NCBI GenBank assembly: GCA_914767885.1
Contig: CAJZBQ010000005.1
Location: 1,100,367-1,164,366, forward strand
Direction of reading: 5' to 3'
Length of the DNA: 64,000 nucleotides
Source: Blepharisma stoltei
Lineage: Eukaryota; Ciliophora; Heterotrichea; Heterotrichida; Blepharismidae
Part shown: positions 22,062 through 33,743 of the stretch, in pieces
How the letters are laid out: each line of letters begins with the position of its first letter
Position numbering within the stretch: position 1 is the first letter of the stretch
Position numbers and translations under genes: made by a program
The notes under the pieces: model-generated
Seen by the model: only the letters and a program-made list of their open reading frames with translations
Databases searched by the model: none
Told to the model about the DNA's origin: nothing

Positions 22062-22505
22062 TACTTTATGCTTTAAATAAATGCCATTTAATTCAAAATA
22101 TTCAGGAAAAGATGCAATTGACAGTTGTGATTTTATTTATTAATAATTTTCATTTTTGAGTGGTCTGTTTGTATATTTTAGACACTCACAGTCAGCATCA
22201 TTTGAGTTTAATTAAATTAGACTTGCAAATAATCCAAAAAAAAGCATTGACTTTATAATTAAGTACCCAATAAGAGTGCATAAGTCATAAATAATTTTAT
22301 TATTTAATATTCAAATTTCAAATTTCCCCTAAAATTCCCATTTCTTCTCTTTATTATCTTAAGTTGCATAAATTTATTCCAAACGTCATGACTTTTCATT
22401 TCTATTCATTAATTATTCATTTTTTCTTTTATACCAGTAAATTCTTCTTCATAATTCCATTCTATTTTATCACAGTTTTAATTCATCAACCAAACAATAC
22501 AATAA
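22062..22505. other. divergent intergenic region
   Basis: About 440 AT-rich bases between two divergently transcribed genes (TTLL and the repeat protein), so it should carry both promoters. Pyrimidine-rich tracts precede the + strand ATG. No repeat or RNA gene recognised. Confidence 0.5.
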
Positions 22506-25500
22506 ATGTCAGGTATAACCTTAAGATCAAATGAATCTCAAATTCCAATCCTTTTGGACCGTCTACAAGAGATTTCTCAGTCCCTTGAGCGAGCCCCTCA
22601 TAAGCGAAGTTCTTTTAGAGCTGATCCGGAATCCATCATGGAAGATTATCTTGCAGATGTTTCAGATGCGCGAAAAAAAGCCCAGGAAGCTATCAAACTT
22701 GCCAGAAAATTCCATAAGGCTTATCAAAAATCTTATGCTAATAGTAAAGAATTTTTCAGAAAAGGCGAAGAGCTTCAAGAGAAAATTGAAGAAATGGAAT
22801 CCCAGATCAGGGACCAACAAAGCGAGCTGATTTCTCGTGAGCAGCGCTGTGATGGGTTGACTAGTGAAATTGCTGATTTAGAAAAATTATTTAAAAACAC
22901 AATAAGCGAGAATTCTCAGCTGAAAAGAGAGATTAATAGCTTAAAGAGGGAAATTACACAAAAGGAGCAAGAAATCAAAAAGAAGCCTAAAAAAAGCACA
23001 AAAAATGAAAATAATGAAAGGGAAAGTGACAAAGCTCTCCAAAATGAGATCGTAATTCTGACTGGAGAGTTAAAACGGCAGGTTGAAGAAATTGAAGACC
23101 TCCACTTCAAGTTAAAAGAAGTTAGCAATTTATTACAGATAGAAAAAAGTGCCAGTGAAAGGCTAAGGAATTTTATAACACAGATTAAAAACGAAAACTT
23201 TGAGCATGGAAAAGAAATTGAAGAGCTGAAAATAGAAAAAAGCATGATGGAAGAAAGAATATTAGGCTTAAAAAATGAGCTGGTGCAAATGAAGACTTAT
23301 AATGAACAGCTTGAAAGAGAATATGACAACCAAAGGAGAAGAGCGACGCTAACCGAAATCCCAAAAGAATTAAATAAAACCGTAAAAATGGTTATAAAAG
23401 AAGAGCATGAAGAAGAAAGTGACAAAGAAAGTGGCAGTATTGTTAGCGATGAGAGCGAGAGTGAGAAAGAAGAAAATGGAGGATTTAGCTTAGAAATAGA
23501 AGAATACAATGAAAATATTCATAGAGCTGATACTAGAGCAAAAACAGCACCAGCTCCTGTAGAAGAAACTTTAGGAGATTATTTAGGAGAAGAAGAGGAA
23601 GAGTCCAATTCAAGTGATAATCCATATTTCATGGTTTCATCACCTACATCAAAATTCAGCATAAATGGCGACTCGTCGCCAAAGGACAACAAAGTATTTT
23701 TCTTGAGCTCTCCCAAAGCAAACTATGATTTGCAGTATCCATCTTTTCAGTTTGATAGTAGCAATGATAAAAAGATTTGCCATTGTGACGATATTTCTGT
23801 CAGCTCTAAACCAGCTGAGAGCAAAAGGAAAGAAATTTGCGTAGTAAACAGTGAAATTTTAATTTTTCCAAAGGCAAAAGCGCAAAAGCATATAACTCAA
23901 TGCGAAGGAATTTTAATTGAAAAAGTTCTAAAGCCAGAATTGCAATTGGAGAACAGTGAAAAGATTTTAATAAAGCCTAAGGAAAAGCCCACGCTGCATA
24001 CGAATGAGGCAGAAAAAATATTAATATTGCCCAAGGAAAAGCCAAAACTGCAGCTAAAAATTACTGAAAGTATGATGATTTCGCCTGAAGAAAAACCAAT
24101 CCTAGAGCTAAAAACGATCGAAAAATTGATGATTTTACCTAAAGAAAAACCTAAACTAGAGTTAAAGAGTGAGAATAAGCTCATTATTTTGCCAAAGGAG
24201 AAAGCCAAATTGCAACTAAATTTGATTGAAAATCTCATGATTTTCCCAAAGGAAAAAGCTAAATTAGATATAAAACTGATACATAAACTCATTATTTTGC
24301 CAAAGGAAAAACCCAAGCTCGAGCTAAAAACAAATGAAAAAATCCTTATAATTCCAGTTGAGAAGCCAAAACTTATTATGGAAAATTTCAAATCATGCTT
24401 ACCTCCTCTTCAAAAGCCAAAGCTGCAGCTGAATCAAGTAGAAAACTTACTCATTCTGGCAAAAATAAAACCCAAGAAATCACTTATAAATTGTGGACAC
24501 ATTTTTGTGCACCCTCTGCAAAAAGTCGAAGTGGAGCAGCATATTTCAGATAAACCTACAATTACTTTGCAATCAATATCAGTTTTTTCTTTATCAATAT
24601 CAAAACAGCTTAAAAAGGCCCTTGCAATCATTTCGATGAATTCTTTATCACTTTGCAATCAAAAATTGCCAAATAATTTCCTGATAGCCAATGAAAAATT
24701 AATATCAATTCCATCATATAAACAGAAACTAGAATTGCAAAATATTCAAAAACTAAAAATTTGATCACTTCCTAAGCTTTCTTACAGCAAGAACAGTGAT
24801 GTACATATTCTGGAAACTAAAAATGTTCAGCTGGAAGTCCAAAGCATCCAAACCTTAAAAATCTATTCACCTCCGAAGTTTTCTTGCAGCAAGAATGAAC
24901 ATATAAATATCTTGGAAACCAAAAAGCCTCAATTGGAGCTCCAAAATGTCCAAAAATTACAAATTTATTCGCATCCTAAGCTCTCTTACAGTAAGAACAG
25001 TCATATAAATATATGGGAAACTAAGAAAACTGAAATAAAGCCTTGTCTTTCTATAAGTTCAGCCAGTATTTTTCCAGAAAAACCAATTTCTATTTTACCT
25101 CTAAAGTCTTTATTAGAGGTCCAAAACGTTCAAAACACAAAATTGGGCTTAAATTCTTTCCTTTCCTCCTCAACTCATGATCAAATTCACATTATTTCAC
25201 CCAAGCCTAAGCCCCAAATTTTCCAGAAGCTACCAAAGGTAGCTCATCCTCTTCAAGCATTTAGCTTTTGCTATTTAGAAAGCATTTTTATTCGTTCCAA
25301 AAATAATTTGTCTGATAACTCCAGTATAAATTCAGACGATACAACTTCTTCAAGACGATCTCGGCTTAATGCTCCTCAGTCAAGAGACCCAATTAAAGAA
25401 TTTTTTATTTTTGTAAATTTCATGTAGACGTGTCAAGCTGCCAAACTAAACAGCAAATACAAAGATCGACTGGGGAGAGTCCCTGTTAATTCATTATATA

Positions 25501-25586
25501 GTAAAGTGCTAGAAGAAGGAATTCCATTTAATAAATGGCATGACTATGTTCAAGAGGAATTGCATAAAGAGTTTGGAAAATGCTAA
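22506..25586 (+). CDS. large coiled-coil protein with 18-residue LIILPKEKPKLELK repeats
   Basis: 1021 residues. The first ~280 are coiled coil, preceded by a short helical segment (DYLADVSDARKKAQEAIKLA). Acidic serine-rich linkers follow (~300-420). From ~440 a tandem array of ~18-residue units appears, consensus L-I-I-L-P-K-E-K-P-K-L-E-L-K-x-x-E-K, over ten in a row; degenerate relatives (QNVQKLQIYSHPKLSYSKNS) extend to ~930. Alternating hydrophobic and Lys residues suggest stacked beta-strands, by inference. TGA=Trp at 24762. A 15-nt intron (25413-25427) contains the TAG that would otherwise end the frame; splicing adds TCQAAKLNSKYKDRLGRVPV and a compact helical tail ending GKC. Likely structural; not recognised. 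Confidence 0.8.
25413..25427 (+). other. 15-nt intron
   Basis: GTAAATTTCATGTAG; carries an in-frame TAG. Splicing adds about 50 well-composed codons to the end of the repeat protein. Confidence 0.8.
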
Positions 25587-26224
25587 TTTTTATGGTTCTT
25601 TTGCACGATGCCGATTTCATAACTACTATTTTTTCCCCTTTTTTTTGTTGATGCTTTTGGCCTTTTTTTTTGGCTTAGTTTTTGTGGTCTATTTTTTTTG
25701 GCCTATTTTTTAATTCTAAAAATTTTATAGTATAACTTTTGTCAAAACTAGACTAAAATTGATTGTAAAACACCTCGAAATAGTCAATATGGAATCACTT
25801 TCAAAGCAAATAGGTCAAAATAGGTTCAAACATCATTTAAGAAAAAAAAGAATAGGCCAATAAAAAGCAGGGACAAAAAAAAAGCCAAAAAAATAAAAAG
25901 GTGGTGAAAAATATAGGCCAAAATAAGGCTAAAAAATAGTTTTTTATGAAAACCCGAATTTTTATTATATTCATAATTTATTATCTATTAACCCCCTCCT
26001 CCCCTTAAAGAGATAAAACAATTGTTTTAAAATATATTTTTACATAATATATAATTAATTATTTTTATATAATGAGATCTTATCTGCTGCATTCTTAAAA
26101 TTAAATTTTAATTCATTATGGAGTAGGGCATATAAGAAGGGATTTATTTAATATATGGCCAAGATGAAGTGTTAGAAATGTTAATTCTTTATTATTTTAA
26201 GTTCCCAATAGTAATATTTGTAGA
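25587..26224. repeat. intergenic with low-complexity inverted repeat (TTGGCCTATTTTTT / AAAAATAGGCC)
   Basis: Blocks of GGCCTATTTTTT and TTTTTGGCC around 25660-25715 are mirrored by AATAGGCCAATAAAAAG and ATATAGGCCAAAATAAGG around 25850-25945. A hairpin-forming, AT-rich germline element is possible, but I cannot define its borders. The remainder is AT-rich spacer. Confidence 0.4.
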
Positions 26225-27475
26225 ATGGACCCTGATAGTGGAGTGATCAGTAATTCTAATGATTTTAAAAGCCCTTTAGAAGCAATAAGGGCAGCGTTCA
26301 GGCAAAGCCAAGGCCAAAATTCGGGATCTTTTTATTTTGAGTTTTCACCTAATGTTGTTAAAGATAGAGCTGGAAATACAGAATTTACTCAAGCAAATAC
26401 AAGATGGGCAATAGAAAGCCAAGAAGAAGCGATAAATAGACAAAACCGCCAAGCAGCAGCTATCATAGATAGAAGCAATAATGAGTTAAAACACAAACTC
26501 ACAATAAACAAATTGGAAACAGAAAGACAGTTAAAGCTCTTACTCCCCCCCCCCCTCCGTGAGCGAACAAAACCATTAGAAAAATCGCCATTTTTTGACC
26601 AAAAACCCACCCTCCGTGAGTGAACAAAAATTTTTTTAATAGAAAAATTTTAATGGAAAAAAATTTTGATATATAAGTGATAATTAGTATAATGAAATCT
26701 AGAGCTAATTCTGTTTAAATTTTAAACAAATTGCGTTTTAAAACATAAATTTTGCAAATTAAATTAATATTTGCTTCCCAATTTTTGCAAATTAGGATTT
26801 TTTTAAATTTCGAAAAAAATATTTTTTATAAAAATTTATATATAAATTTTTTTTTAAAAAAAAAAATTAACCCCCCTCCGTGAGCGAACAAAATTTTTTT
26901 GTTCGCTCACGGAGGGGGGGGGGGGGGAGTTAGAAAATCAATATGAATTACAAATACATGAGCTTGATAAAAACCAAGAAATGCAGCAGGCTTGAATGCA
27001 ATTTCAGTATGAAATGGAGCAAGCACAACAGAATTATGAATTAGAAAAATATAGAGAGAGTGTGAAAAATGAAATTGCAGGGCTTCATGATCAATTAGAA
27101 TATGAAAATCAAAAAATTGATTCAGAGTGCAAAATTAAAGAAAGCAGGCTTAGGCATGAAATTTTAAGAATTGAAGAAAATTCCAAAAAAGAGATAAACC
27201 AATTGAAAATGATGAATTTAAGAGAAATCGCACTAAGTGAGTGTGAAAGAGATATAATCATCAATGACTATAGAGAAAAAGCAGGAATTAAAATTCAAAA
27301 AATAAAGTCTAGGACTCAGGAAGAAGAGACTAGAATGAGATGTGAGGCTGAAGTAAAAATTGCTAAAATATGGAAAAAGGTTAAGATGCTAGAAATAGGG
27401 TTAAATATAGTATCAAATGTGATTTCATTAATTCCCGCTTTGAATAAAGGAGTTGGATTGATCAAACATCTTTAA
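26225..27475 (+). CDS. coiled-coil cluster protein A, interrupted by MITE
   Basis: 286 residues after removing the MITE at 26543-26929. A short N-terminal beta-type motif (GSFYFEFSPNVVKDRAGN, then TRWAIESQEEA) precedes ~180 residues of charged coiled coil (AQQNYELEKYRESVKNEIAG and on). The end is hydrophobic (MLEIGLNIVSNVISLIPALN). TGA=Trp occurs in MQQAWMQF. Joining QLKLL to ENQYELQIHELD at TTA is exactly in frame. The N-terminal motif resembles those in the genes at 29341, 31328 and 32907, so this is one of a local family. Function unknown; structural or membrane-skeleton roles are possible. Confidence 0.75.
26543..26929. mobile_element. MITE family 1 copy inside a gene
   Basis: 387 bp, ends CTCCCC...GGGGAG, TTA at both sides (26540-26542, 26930-26932). 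Two same-direction cores on the left and a facing pair on the right. Nearly identical to the copy at 14960. Removal of element plus one TTA restores the host reading frame. Confidence 0.95.
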
Positions 27476-27569
27476 TTTATTTTCGCTTTTAAATAAATAA
27501 TTCTATATCTCTTCTTTATTTTGGTGCTATAATTTAAAGCTTTATTTTGTATTTGTAGAATTATAAGTA

Positions 27570-28523
27570 ATGGATCTTAGCAGAAATCCTAATAATCAAA
27601 ACCCTTACGCAAATTGCAACATGCAGCCCTATAATCGTAATGACAATCAATGGCCTGGTTTTGCTCCTCCAAATTTTGCTCTTCCGAATCATCAAAATCT
27701 CCTGTCAGAAGGTATACTAATTGCCAGAGAATCGGCTCCACACGGGAACCATTTTCCACGTGTGGAGCGATTTTTTCACACGTGGAAATCAGGATTCTTA
27801 CGTGTGGAAAATGGTTCCCGTGTGGAGCCGATTTTCGGTTGCCCGAGGATGGTGCAATAAGCGCAATCCTCGGGCAATTTCTATATCTCCCCGCTTGACC
27901 CTGGCTTTGATGCCGGAGTCCTCGACGACAGGAATTTAAGGCATGCTGAGCTTCAACACGAAAGATGAATGGCAGCTGAAAATCACAGCCACGAGCAAAA
28001 ACTGGCAATGATAAACGCTTATACCCAAAGCTATGAAAGCCAGCTAAACTATCATAAAGAACTCGGCACAAAGAGCATGGAAGTCAGCCTTGAGCGCTTC
28101 AGAGAAGATGGGAGACTGAAATCTGAAAGAAGGAAAAACAAGACCGACCTAAAAATCAAAGTAATGGAAAATGAAACAGAAAGAGCCAAAAACCAGGAGG
28201 AAGCAGAAACCAATAGAATTACTAGCAACAATAATAAAGAAATCGAAAATTGCAAATCAAATACTGAAAGAGAAATTGAAAAATGCAAACAGGAATGCAA
28301 TAGAGATATTCAGAAATCTCAGTTTGAGTCTCAAGTTTCAAGTGAAAGAATTAGATCGGATACGCAAATACAGTGTGAGAAATATAAATATGATGCTAAA
28401 GTTCAGGAAAAGAAAATTGATAGAGAGATCGCACTTTTCGGAACATTCAACCAACTCTTCGATAAAGGCACGTCACTAATGAAAAATGCTGCAGGTTTAT
28501 CTCTAGCAGGGAAAAAAGAATAA
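27570..28523 (+). CDS. coiled-coil cluster protein B, interrupted by palindromic IES
   Basis: 260 residues after TA-to-TA removal of 27713-27883. A disordered Asn/Pro-rich N-terminus (NPNNQNPYANCNMQPYNRND) leads to SEG|ISPLDPGFDAGVLDDRN, where the bar marks the IES junction. A long coiled coil with Cys-containing heptads follows (EIENCKSNTEREIEKCKQEC). The end is Gly/Ala-rich (LMKNAAGLSLAGKKE). TGA=Trp in HERWMAAEN. It ends 105 bases before the stop of the convergent gene on the other strand. No known family. Confidence 0.75.
27713..27883. mobile_element. palindromic TA-bounded IES (171 bp)
   Basis: Inverted ends TATACTAATTGCC and TATAGAAATTGCC. Inside are two hairpins: a long one around CGGCTCCACACGGGAACC, with its complement 60 bases later, and a short one around CCCGAGGAT/ATCCTCGGG. 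Much richer in GC than the host. TA-to-TA removal gives SEG-ISPLDPG in frame. Confidence 0.85.
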
Positions 28524-28628
28524 CCATGATTAAGTCTAAGGATCGAATGGTTAAGAATTTGAAATTTTACAGAATAAGGCACTTGGTGCATTAATTTTAG
28601 CTGAAAATTATTACAGTGCTCAATGAAA

Positions 28629-29324
28629 TTATTGAATAAATCGCCTTAGCCATTCAGGAACATATGAACTGCTGCTGTCTTGCTCAATCTCCCTGATTTG
28701 TTCCTCCTGCTCTCTTCTGATTTTTTCTATTTCTTGAGCTTCTCTTTTTCTTATTAATTCCAATTCTTTTTCATGCTGGTTTTTCCTGATTTCTGACTCT
28801 AAAGCGCACTGTTTTTTTAGATTTTCAATATACTCTTGTGTTTCCAATTTTAGCTTTTTTATTTCCTCTTCATCCTCTTGCAGTCTTTCTGCATGTTCTT
28901 TGGCCATTCTCTCTCTTTCCTCTTGTATTTTTCTTTCTTCAGCCAGCAGCTGGTCCATTTCTCTTCTGAACTTAGCTTCATTTAATCGTCTTTGCTCCCT
29001 GATTTCTCGTATCGCTTCTTCGTCCATCATTCTTCTCTTCGTCAAGGCTTCTTCATATAGCCTTATCATTTCTTCTTTTAGCTTCTTCTGTGCTTTCGCG
29101 AACTCCTTCATTTTTTGCCTCTGTTCATTATCAACCTGTTCTTTTGATTTCCTATATTCACTCTCTGAATTTATCATTTCTCTCCTATGGAACTCTTTCA
29201 GCTGCTCCAATTTTGCCTTATATTCTTCTTCCATACGTCTAAAAGCCTCTTCTTTGCTTACAAAGACGACTGAGACTTCTTCTGGCGTGACGATGATTTC
29301 TTGTATGAAATATTCGTAGCTCAT
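28629..29324 (-). CDS. coiled-coil cluster protein C
   Basis: 231 residues. A short N-terminal segment (MSYEYFIQEIIVTPEEVSVV) precedes ~190 residues of nearly pure Arg/Glu/Lys coiled coil, closing with a short conserved-looking tail, SSYVPEWLRRFIQ. Trp here is TGG. Uninterrupted, and the only member of the 26-34 kb cluster on the minus strand; its start is 16 bases from the start of the next gene, so the two share a tiny divergent promoter. Related in layout rather than obvious sequence to its neighbours. Function unknown. Confidence 0.75.
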   Translation of the reverse strand: MSYEYFIQEIIVTPEEVSVVFVSKEEAFRRMEEEYKAKLEQLKEFHRREMINSESEYRKSKEQVDNEQRQKMKEFAKAQKKLKEEMIRLYEEALTKRRMMDEEAIREIREQRRLNEAKFRREMDQLLAEERKIQEERERMAKEHAERLQEDEEEIKKLKLETQEYIENLKKQCALESEIRKNQHEKELELIRKREAQEIEKIRREQEEQIREIEQDSSSSYVPEWLRRFIQ

Positions 29325-29340
29325 CTTATATTCTATAAAA

Positions 29341-30420
29341 ATGTCATACCCGCAGCATAATCAAATCAGCAGACAAGCTCCAGTTTTTAGCCATGGGCCG
29401 TTTGATAAAGCATTTAATAAAGTAAAAAACTGTGCCAGCTTTGGAATTAGAGTCACAGGGGAAAGGATGGCTTTGGATCAAGAATCTGGAGAGTGAAAAC
29501 AGTATTCTCAAGGATTCGAAATTAGAGGGGAATCTGAAGAAGTCGCTAGAGAAAGAATGGAAAAAGAAATGGCCTTGGAAATTGAAAAGATAAACTATGA
29601 ATATCAGTTCAAAGCAAGCCAGGAACTCCAAAAAATGATATTTGCAAAGTCCAAGCTTAACGGCGAATATGAAGAAAGGATAAACGAAATCGAAGCACAA
29701 GCTCGTTTGTATAAGGAGCAGCTCGATAGAGATCTGAAAATGTTTGAAAACGAAGTTGAGCACGCAATCAAAAAATCAGGCTTAGATGGAGATCGTCAGA
29801 TTAGTGAAATGCAAATGGAAACCCAAAACCAAGCAATAGCAAATAATGGGCAAGTAAACTTAAATAGAATCGATGTCCAAAGGCAGGTACAAACCAGAGA
29901 GCTAAATGCACAGAAAGAAATCAATTTACTCCCCCTCAGCGAACAAAAAAAATTTGCCAGTCGAGATTTTTCGAAATTTATCAAAAATCCCAATTCGCAA
30001 AAATTGGAAAATGAATATTTATTTAATTTGTAAAGTTTATGTTATAAATACAAGATTTTAAAATTAAATATATATAGAAGTAGCTAGAGATTTAATAATA
30101 CTAATATTTTTTTTATAAAAAAGGGTTTTTTGAAAATTTTTGTCACTCACTGAGGCTTCTACCCAAAAAATAGGAATTTTACAAATTTGTTCGCTCACAG
30201 ATTGGGGGAGCTAGCAAGAATGGCAATTGATAAGCAGTTAGCAGATATCGAAAATTATAAAAGAAGCCAGTTTGAAAAAGAAGCAAATAATTATGAAAAA
30301 GATAAAAATCAATTGGAATGCAATTTTAGAGCCAATATGGCCAGGCTGGAATCTGAAAAGCAGATTGCTATCGCACAGAAAAGAAATAAAAGGAGATGGT
30401 ATCAATTCTTCCATAGTTAA
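29341..30420 (+). CDS. coiled-coil cluster protein D, interrupted by divergent MITE
   Basis: 264 residues after removing 29929-30210. The N-terminus (MSYPQHNQISRQAPVFSHG) is followed by a motif shared with neighbours: ASFGIRVTGERMALDQESGE, WKQYSQGFEIRGESEEVARE. The W is TGA. Coiled coil fills the rest and the end is basic (AQKRNKRRWYQFFHS). The MITE is clearly older than other copies, yet TTA-to-CTA excision still joins KEIN-L-ARMAIDKQ in frame. It starts 16 bases from the divergent gene C. Confidence 0.75.
29929..30210. mobile_element. divergent, shortened MITE family 1 copy
   Basis: 282 bp instead of ~385. Ends CTCCCCCTCAGCGAAC and GTTCGCTCACAGATTGGGGGAG. One internal core survives as TCACTCACTGAGG. 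Flanks TTA and CTA. Despite sequence decay the outer ends and frame-restoring excision are preserved, as expected if a copy inside a gene must stay excisable. Confidence 0.85.
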
Positions 30421-31327
30421 TTCTAATAAATTATAGAAATCTCAGAAAATTCACTATTTTTAATTTAAAGAGTAGCAATAGCGTCTAAATCATGCTGATT
30501 ATGGCAAAGCAATTATTGGGTATTCATCAATATTAATTCTCTTTTCTGATATAAAAGTTAAGGTTCTGAAGATAGCAGTCTTACAAGAAATGAATTAACT
30601 CCATTGTCAATGCCAATATAGCTTATGCACCATTATTGATCGTCACCATTGAAGAATTATCCGCTATAATTGACTTAGTCTTCTACATCTAGCCTCGAAC
30701 TATCATCATTTAGATAAACATTTCTGCGATAAATAAAATTTCTTAATTATCAAATTATTTATTCTATTTTTTATATCCACAATTAAATGATTTTTCTCTC
30801 ACCCTATATGGAAAGTAGGACTTTGTGGGAAAATCGCTTAAGCCTATTGCGGATCAAAGTGGTAGGCTAAAAATGGCTGATAAATAAAATAAGCGAAATT
30901 TTAAAATGGCTTTATTATAAAAGTAATTTTAAATAAGGATACCATGTTTACTTTGACTTTGATGCATGAAGTTTTTAAAACCTTATTTTAATTGACTATA
31001 GTAAAATTAAAATGTCTATGTATCATTTTTTTTTCAATTTTGTGTTTTAGTGGTTGGTTGAATTTATAAGAGAGTAATACCAAATTATAGACTAAGATGT
31101 AGATCAAGTCAATTATAGAGGTCAAATCTTCAATGATGGCGATCAATAACAGTGCATAGCTATAAACAAAAAGAGAAATAAAAGCTAAATTATATTTTAC
31201 AATGTAAAAGTTAAACTAGCATATGACTACAGAGATTAAAAAAAAGAATATATCGAAAAAATACGACGATAAAAAAATACAAATTATGGATATTTAGCTA
31301 CATTAACTGACTATTAAAAATATAGAA
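30421..31327. other. intergenic, AT-rich, no gene seen
   Basis: About 900 bases with stops in all frames, no MITE ends and no repeat I can pair. It separates two coiled-coil genes and may contain a decayed member of the cluster, but nothing is convincing. Confidence 0.4.
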
Positions 31328-32716
31328 ATGTCAGGAAATTCGATTCTTTTCCAAATTACAGAAAATCCAAGAGATCTCACAAACTTGTACTTTGACCCTC
31401 AGCTTCACTATTGGATGGTAAATTTCCCACAAAGGCGATTGACTTTTGTGTGTGAATCCTGTGGCATTGCTCTTAATCAAAATTCACATGATTTTCTAAA
31501 TCAGCAAATACTTAGTAGCTATCTTGATCTGATTTTTGATGAAAACGTGATAAAAATCGCTATGAAAGACCCCAATTCGCAGTGCTTACTAGATATTTCT
31601 AATTTAAAAAGCACGACTTTTGAGCTGATATCTTTAAGCATAGGCGGATTTAGCTGCTCAATAGGGATTACAAATGGTGAGCTAAAATTTTATACAATTA
31701 TTGATGGCGAAATTTTAAGTGAGCGCAGCTGCTTGGCTAACAATATTATTATAGAAGATTGAACCTTAAAACAATCCCTAGAGTATTGGCACTCTGAAAA
31801 AATGCTTGATGCTCGTCAAGAGGGTGAGACTATCATTCTCTCAATAAAATGCAAAGATCGCCCTGTGCAGCTTTTAGAACAAATAGATGAAAGAATTGAA
31901 GCTGAAATAAAGAATTCTGAGAGCCAAAGCCTGAATAGAGTCCAAATGCTTCCTCAGATTGAAAAAAGATCAATGGACATGGTGTTTAATCACCTTACCC
32001 AAAACGGAGGAAGGTTCACAATTGAAAGCCAAGGGTGTCAGACCTTAACGGACGCCTATGGCAACATTATTAGTATAGAAGACCCTGATACGGTAATTTC
32101 TTACCAAAATCTTGAAGTCATAGCCTATAATTACAAATGCAAATTGCAAGTTGTGAGGCACAAGTTTGAAATGAAAGAAAAAGAAATTAGTGATAACTAT
32201 GGAAGAATTTATGAATTGAAAGAATTTGAAATGGAAAACGCAATTAAGATCAAAAATGCTGAAAGCCAGGCAGAAATAGAACATACTGAAAATAAGTATC
32301 GTCACGAGTTTGATATGCTGAAGCTCTCCCATAAGAGAGACATTAAACACATGAGAAAACAGCAGACTATACAAGAAAATCAGCTATTAAACGATTACGA
32401 AAGGGAAAAAAGAAACACCAACAGAGATGTTGAACTTAAAAAAAGCCAATATACAAATGAGGCGTCCACCTTGAGAGAAAAAAACATGATAGCCCAGAAA
32501 AACATGATTAATATGGTGAATCAAACCAAGCTAGAGTGTCTGAAGAGGATTGCCAACTTTAAGCTCGCTGAGCAGCAAGAAATCAACAGGACGAACATTA
32601 ATATTACCAAACTGAAGCAGGATCATGAACTGAGGCTAACTAGAGAAAGAAATCAAAGAGAAGTTAATAATACAAAATCAAAATGGAGTTTTCTTCCTAG
32701 ATTCTCCGTTTTTTAA
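31328..32716 (+). CDS. coiled-coil cluster protein E (longer N-terminal domain)
   Basis: 462 residues. The first ~170 form a globular-looking domain (ITENPRDLTNLYFDPQLHYW, then TFVCESCGIALNQ with two Cys, then GGFSCSIGITNGELKFYTII). A second motif follows at ~215-250 (GGRFTIESQGCQTLTDAYGN), similar to the N-terminal motif of its neighbours, and then ~180 residues of coiled coil ending in a basic tail (KSKWSFLPRFSVF). TGA=Trp in IIEDWTLKQ. No insert. It is the longest cluster member. The N-terminal domain is not recognised. Confidence 0.75.
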
Positions 32717-32906
32717 AGGAAATCTAATTAATTTCTTACTTATGACTATGAATAATAATTATAAAGCAATTTTTTATAAAAAGGTGTTCTTTCTACTTTT
32801 ATAGTTTCACTTTTGTGTCTTTTATCTTATGATGTGTCTTCTTTAAAATCCCTTAAATTATCGCATACAATTTGATTTCTAATAGGTCATTTGGATTCTA
32901 CAAAAA

Positions 32907-33665
32907 ATGCACGATGAATTTCGAGCATCTGAGTGCTATGCCTCTTCTCATCAATCTCTTAGCATAAATCTTCAAAACTATGACTATATTCAAGATGCGA
33001 CTTCTAAAGGTTTTAGTGTAACATACATAAATAAAGAAAAGCAAATTTCCTGAGATCCAATCACAGGAATCACTAGAAAAACAGAAGGAGGGTTTGCATT
33101 AACTATTGAAACTCCTGAAGCCCTTGCACTGAAGCAAAAGCATGAAAAAGACATCGCTCTGCTAGAATTATCTCATAATGAGAAATCAGAAAACTTGAGA
33201 AAAGAATTTGACTGGAAATTCGATCAACTTATGCAAGAAGCACGTTTAGAGCTGCAAAGACTTGAGAAATCCAAACAAGAAAAACTCGAAGTTTTGAGAG
33301 AAAATCACAATTGGCAAATTTCTCAAGAGAATGGCCAATATAATAGTGAGATTGCAGTAATAGATAGACAAAGAGAGGAAGCTGAAAATAAGCATAGAAA
33401 TAAGATAGCTCAGTTGAACCAAGAAAAAATTGATTGAATGAATAATGCGAATGCGGAATTTCAGCTGCAAGTTCAGCAAATAGCTCATCAGCACGAATAT
33501 CAAATGACAGCGTTGAGAAATCAAGAGAGTGAAGTCAGGAGGCAAGAAGCAGAAGCAAATAATAGCTTTCAGCAAATTAAAGCACAGCAAGCAAGAGTGC
33601 TGCAGGACGCCCAACAACAGTACAGACAAAAACATTGATTCGAATTATTTTTTTTTAAACAATAA
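32907..33665 (+). CDS. coiled-coil cluster protein F
   Basis: 252 residues from the ATG at 32907 (MHDEFRASECYASSHQ). The shared motif reads GFSVTYINKEKQISWDPITG, ITRKTEGGFALTIETPEALA; W is TGA. The D-P-x-T-G...T-I-E-x-x-E pattern matches protein D. A Gln-rich coiled coil follows (QEREEAENKHRNKIAQLNQ and on). The frame passes a TGA (Trp) at 33636 and ends at TAA 33665. Uninterrupted. Function unknown. Confidence 0.75.
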
Positions 33666-33743
33666 TTCCCCTTAATAGCAAAGTATTCATATTTAATATT
33701 ATGTTGTAAGAGAGCCTGCAAAAATAATTTTTATAGATTTGTA

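Noticed and set aside
24434-24658. Minus-strand ORFs opposite the repeat protein
   Set aside because: Shadow frames of a repetitive coding sequence; the + strand frame is longer and has intron support.
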